Source: Burkholderiaceae bacterium (GTDB taxonomy: Bacteria > Pseudomonadota > Gammaproteobacteria > Burkholderiales > Burkholderiaceae_F). Taken from it: 64,000 nt of DNA. Shown piece after piece: positions 63,977 through 64,000 of the stretch. The stretch lies in contig JAGCMT010000019.1 of assembly GCA_017646335.1 (NCBI GenBank), positions 1-64,000 on the forward strand, given 5' to 3'. The position numbers and the translations under genes were made by a program. The first letter of the stretch is position 1, and every line of letters starts with the position of its first letter. The notes under the pieces are model-generated. The model did no database searches. It saw only the letters and a program-made list of their open reading frames with translations, and was not told the DNA's origin.

Positions 63977-64000
63977 TTATTGTTCTGACATCCGATGACC
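63977..64000 (-). CDS. Possible 3' end of an upstream gene
   Basis: The last 24 bases can be read as seven codons and a TAA stop (GHRMSEQ) ending 18 bases before hypF. A gene such as another hyp or hydrogenase gene could end here, but the fragment is too short to identify. Confidence 0.25.
   Translation of the reverse strand, partial: GHRMSEQ

Noticed and set aside
1..64000. CRISPR arrays, insertion sequences, prophage or integrative elements
   Set aside because: No regularly spaced repeats, transposase, integrase or phage genes were seen; the tRNA cluster is not followed by an integrase or a duplicated tRNA end.

Overview
The window looks like chromosomal core DNA from a betaproteobacterium of the order Burkholderiales. 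The gene order miaB-ybeZ-ybeY-corC-lnt-glyQ-glyS-plsC-ygjP, lptD-surA-pdxA-rsmA divergent from amgK-murU, dusB-fis-purH, tolB-pal-cpoB and gyrA-serC-cmk-rpsA-ihfB is typical of that order. The G+C content is near one half by eye, glutamine is almost always CAA, and many genes for anaerobic life are present (NiFe-hydrogenase maturation, a DcuC-type carrier, menaquinone-type HemG). Together these suggest an asaccharolytic gut member such as Sutterellaceae. That placement is inference. I saw no insertion sequences, integrases, prophage or CRISPR array, and no gene-free stretch exceeds 300 bases; the largest is the miaB/SGNH divergent region (52913-53210, 298 bases).

Layout. 1-3.7 kb: a small membrane peptide gene, a secreted M20 peptidase followed by a free-standing secreted M20 dimerisation domain, and lrgAB. 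3.7-9.7 kb: folP-glmM, a Pro-Arg-His tRNA cluster, htpX, lapB, infA and tmRNA. 9.8-13.8 kb: an alpha/beta hydrolase and a DcuC / UxaA-family two-subunit lyase operon. 13.9-20.5 kb: gyrA-serC-cmk-rpsA-ihfB. 20.7-26 kb: an amidohydrolase, an OmpA-like protein, gph, hemG and fadD. 26-37 kb, minus strand: terC, scpA, maeA, tolB-pal-cpoB, dusB-fis-purH, amgK-murU. 37.3-42.7 kb: lptD-surA-pdxA-rsmA. 42.8-52.9 kb: the miaB-to-ygjP superoperon. 53.2-57.4 kb: a secreted SGNH protein and a small propeller protein, then rph-rdgB-hemW. 57.4-64 kb: hypF-hypC-hypD-hypE running on into a FecCD-type ABC permease and ATPase.

How it fits together. Most of the window is envelope building (LPS assembly, lipoprotein acylation, Tol-Pal, peptidoglycan recycling) and translation. 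The metabolic genes point to anaerobic use of organic acids and fatty acids: malic enzyme, DcuC carrier, UxaA-type lyase, fadD and hydrogenase maturation. Several blocks usual at these loci in relatives are missing here: aromatic amino-acid genes between serC and cmk, ubiG near gph, tolQRA before tolB, and gmhB between glyS and plsC.

The most unusual item is the M20 pair near 0.4-2.5 kb. The large enzyme has lost the histidine motif of its dimerisation domain, and the neighbouring small secreted protein consists only of a dimerisation domain that carries it.
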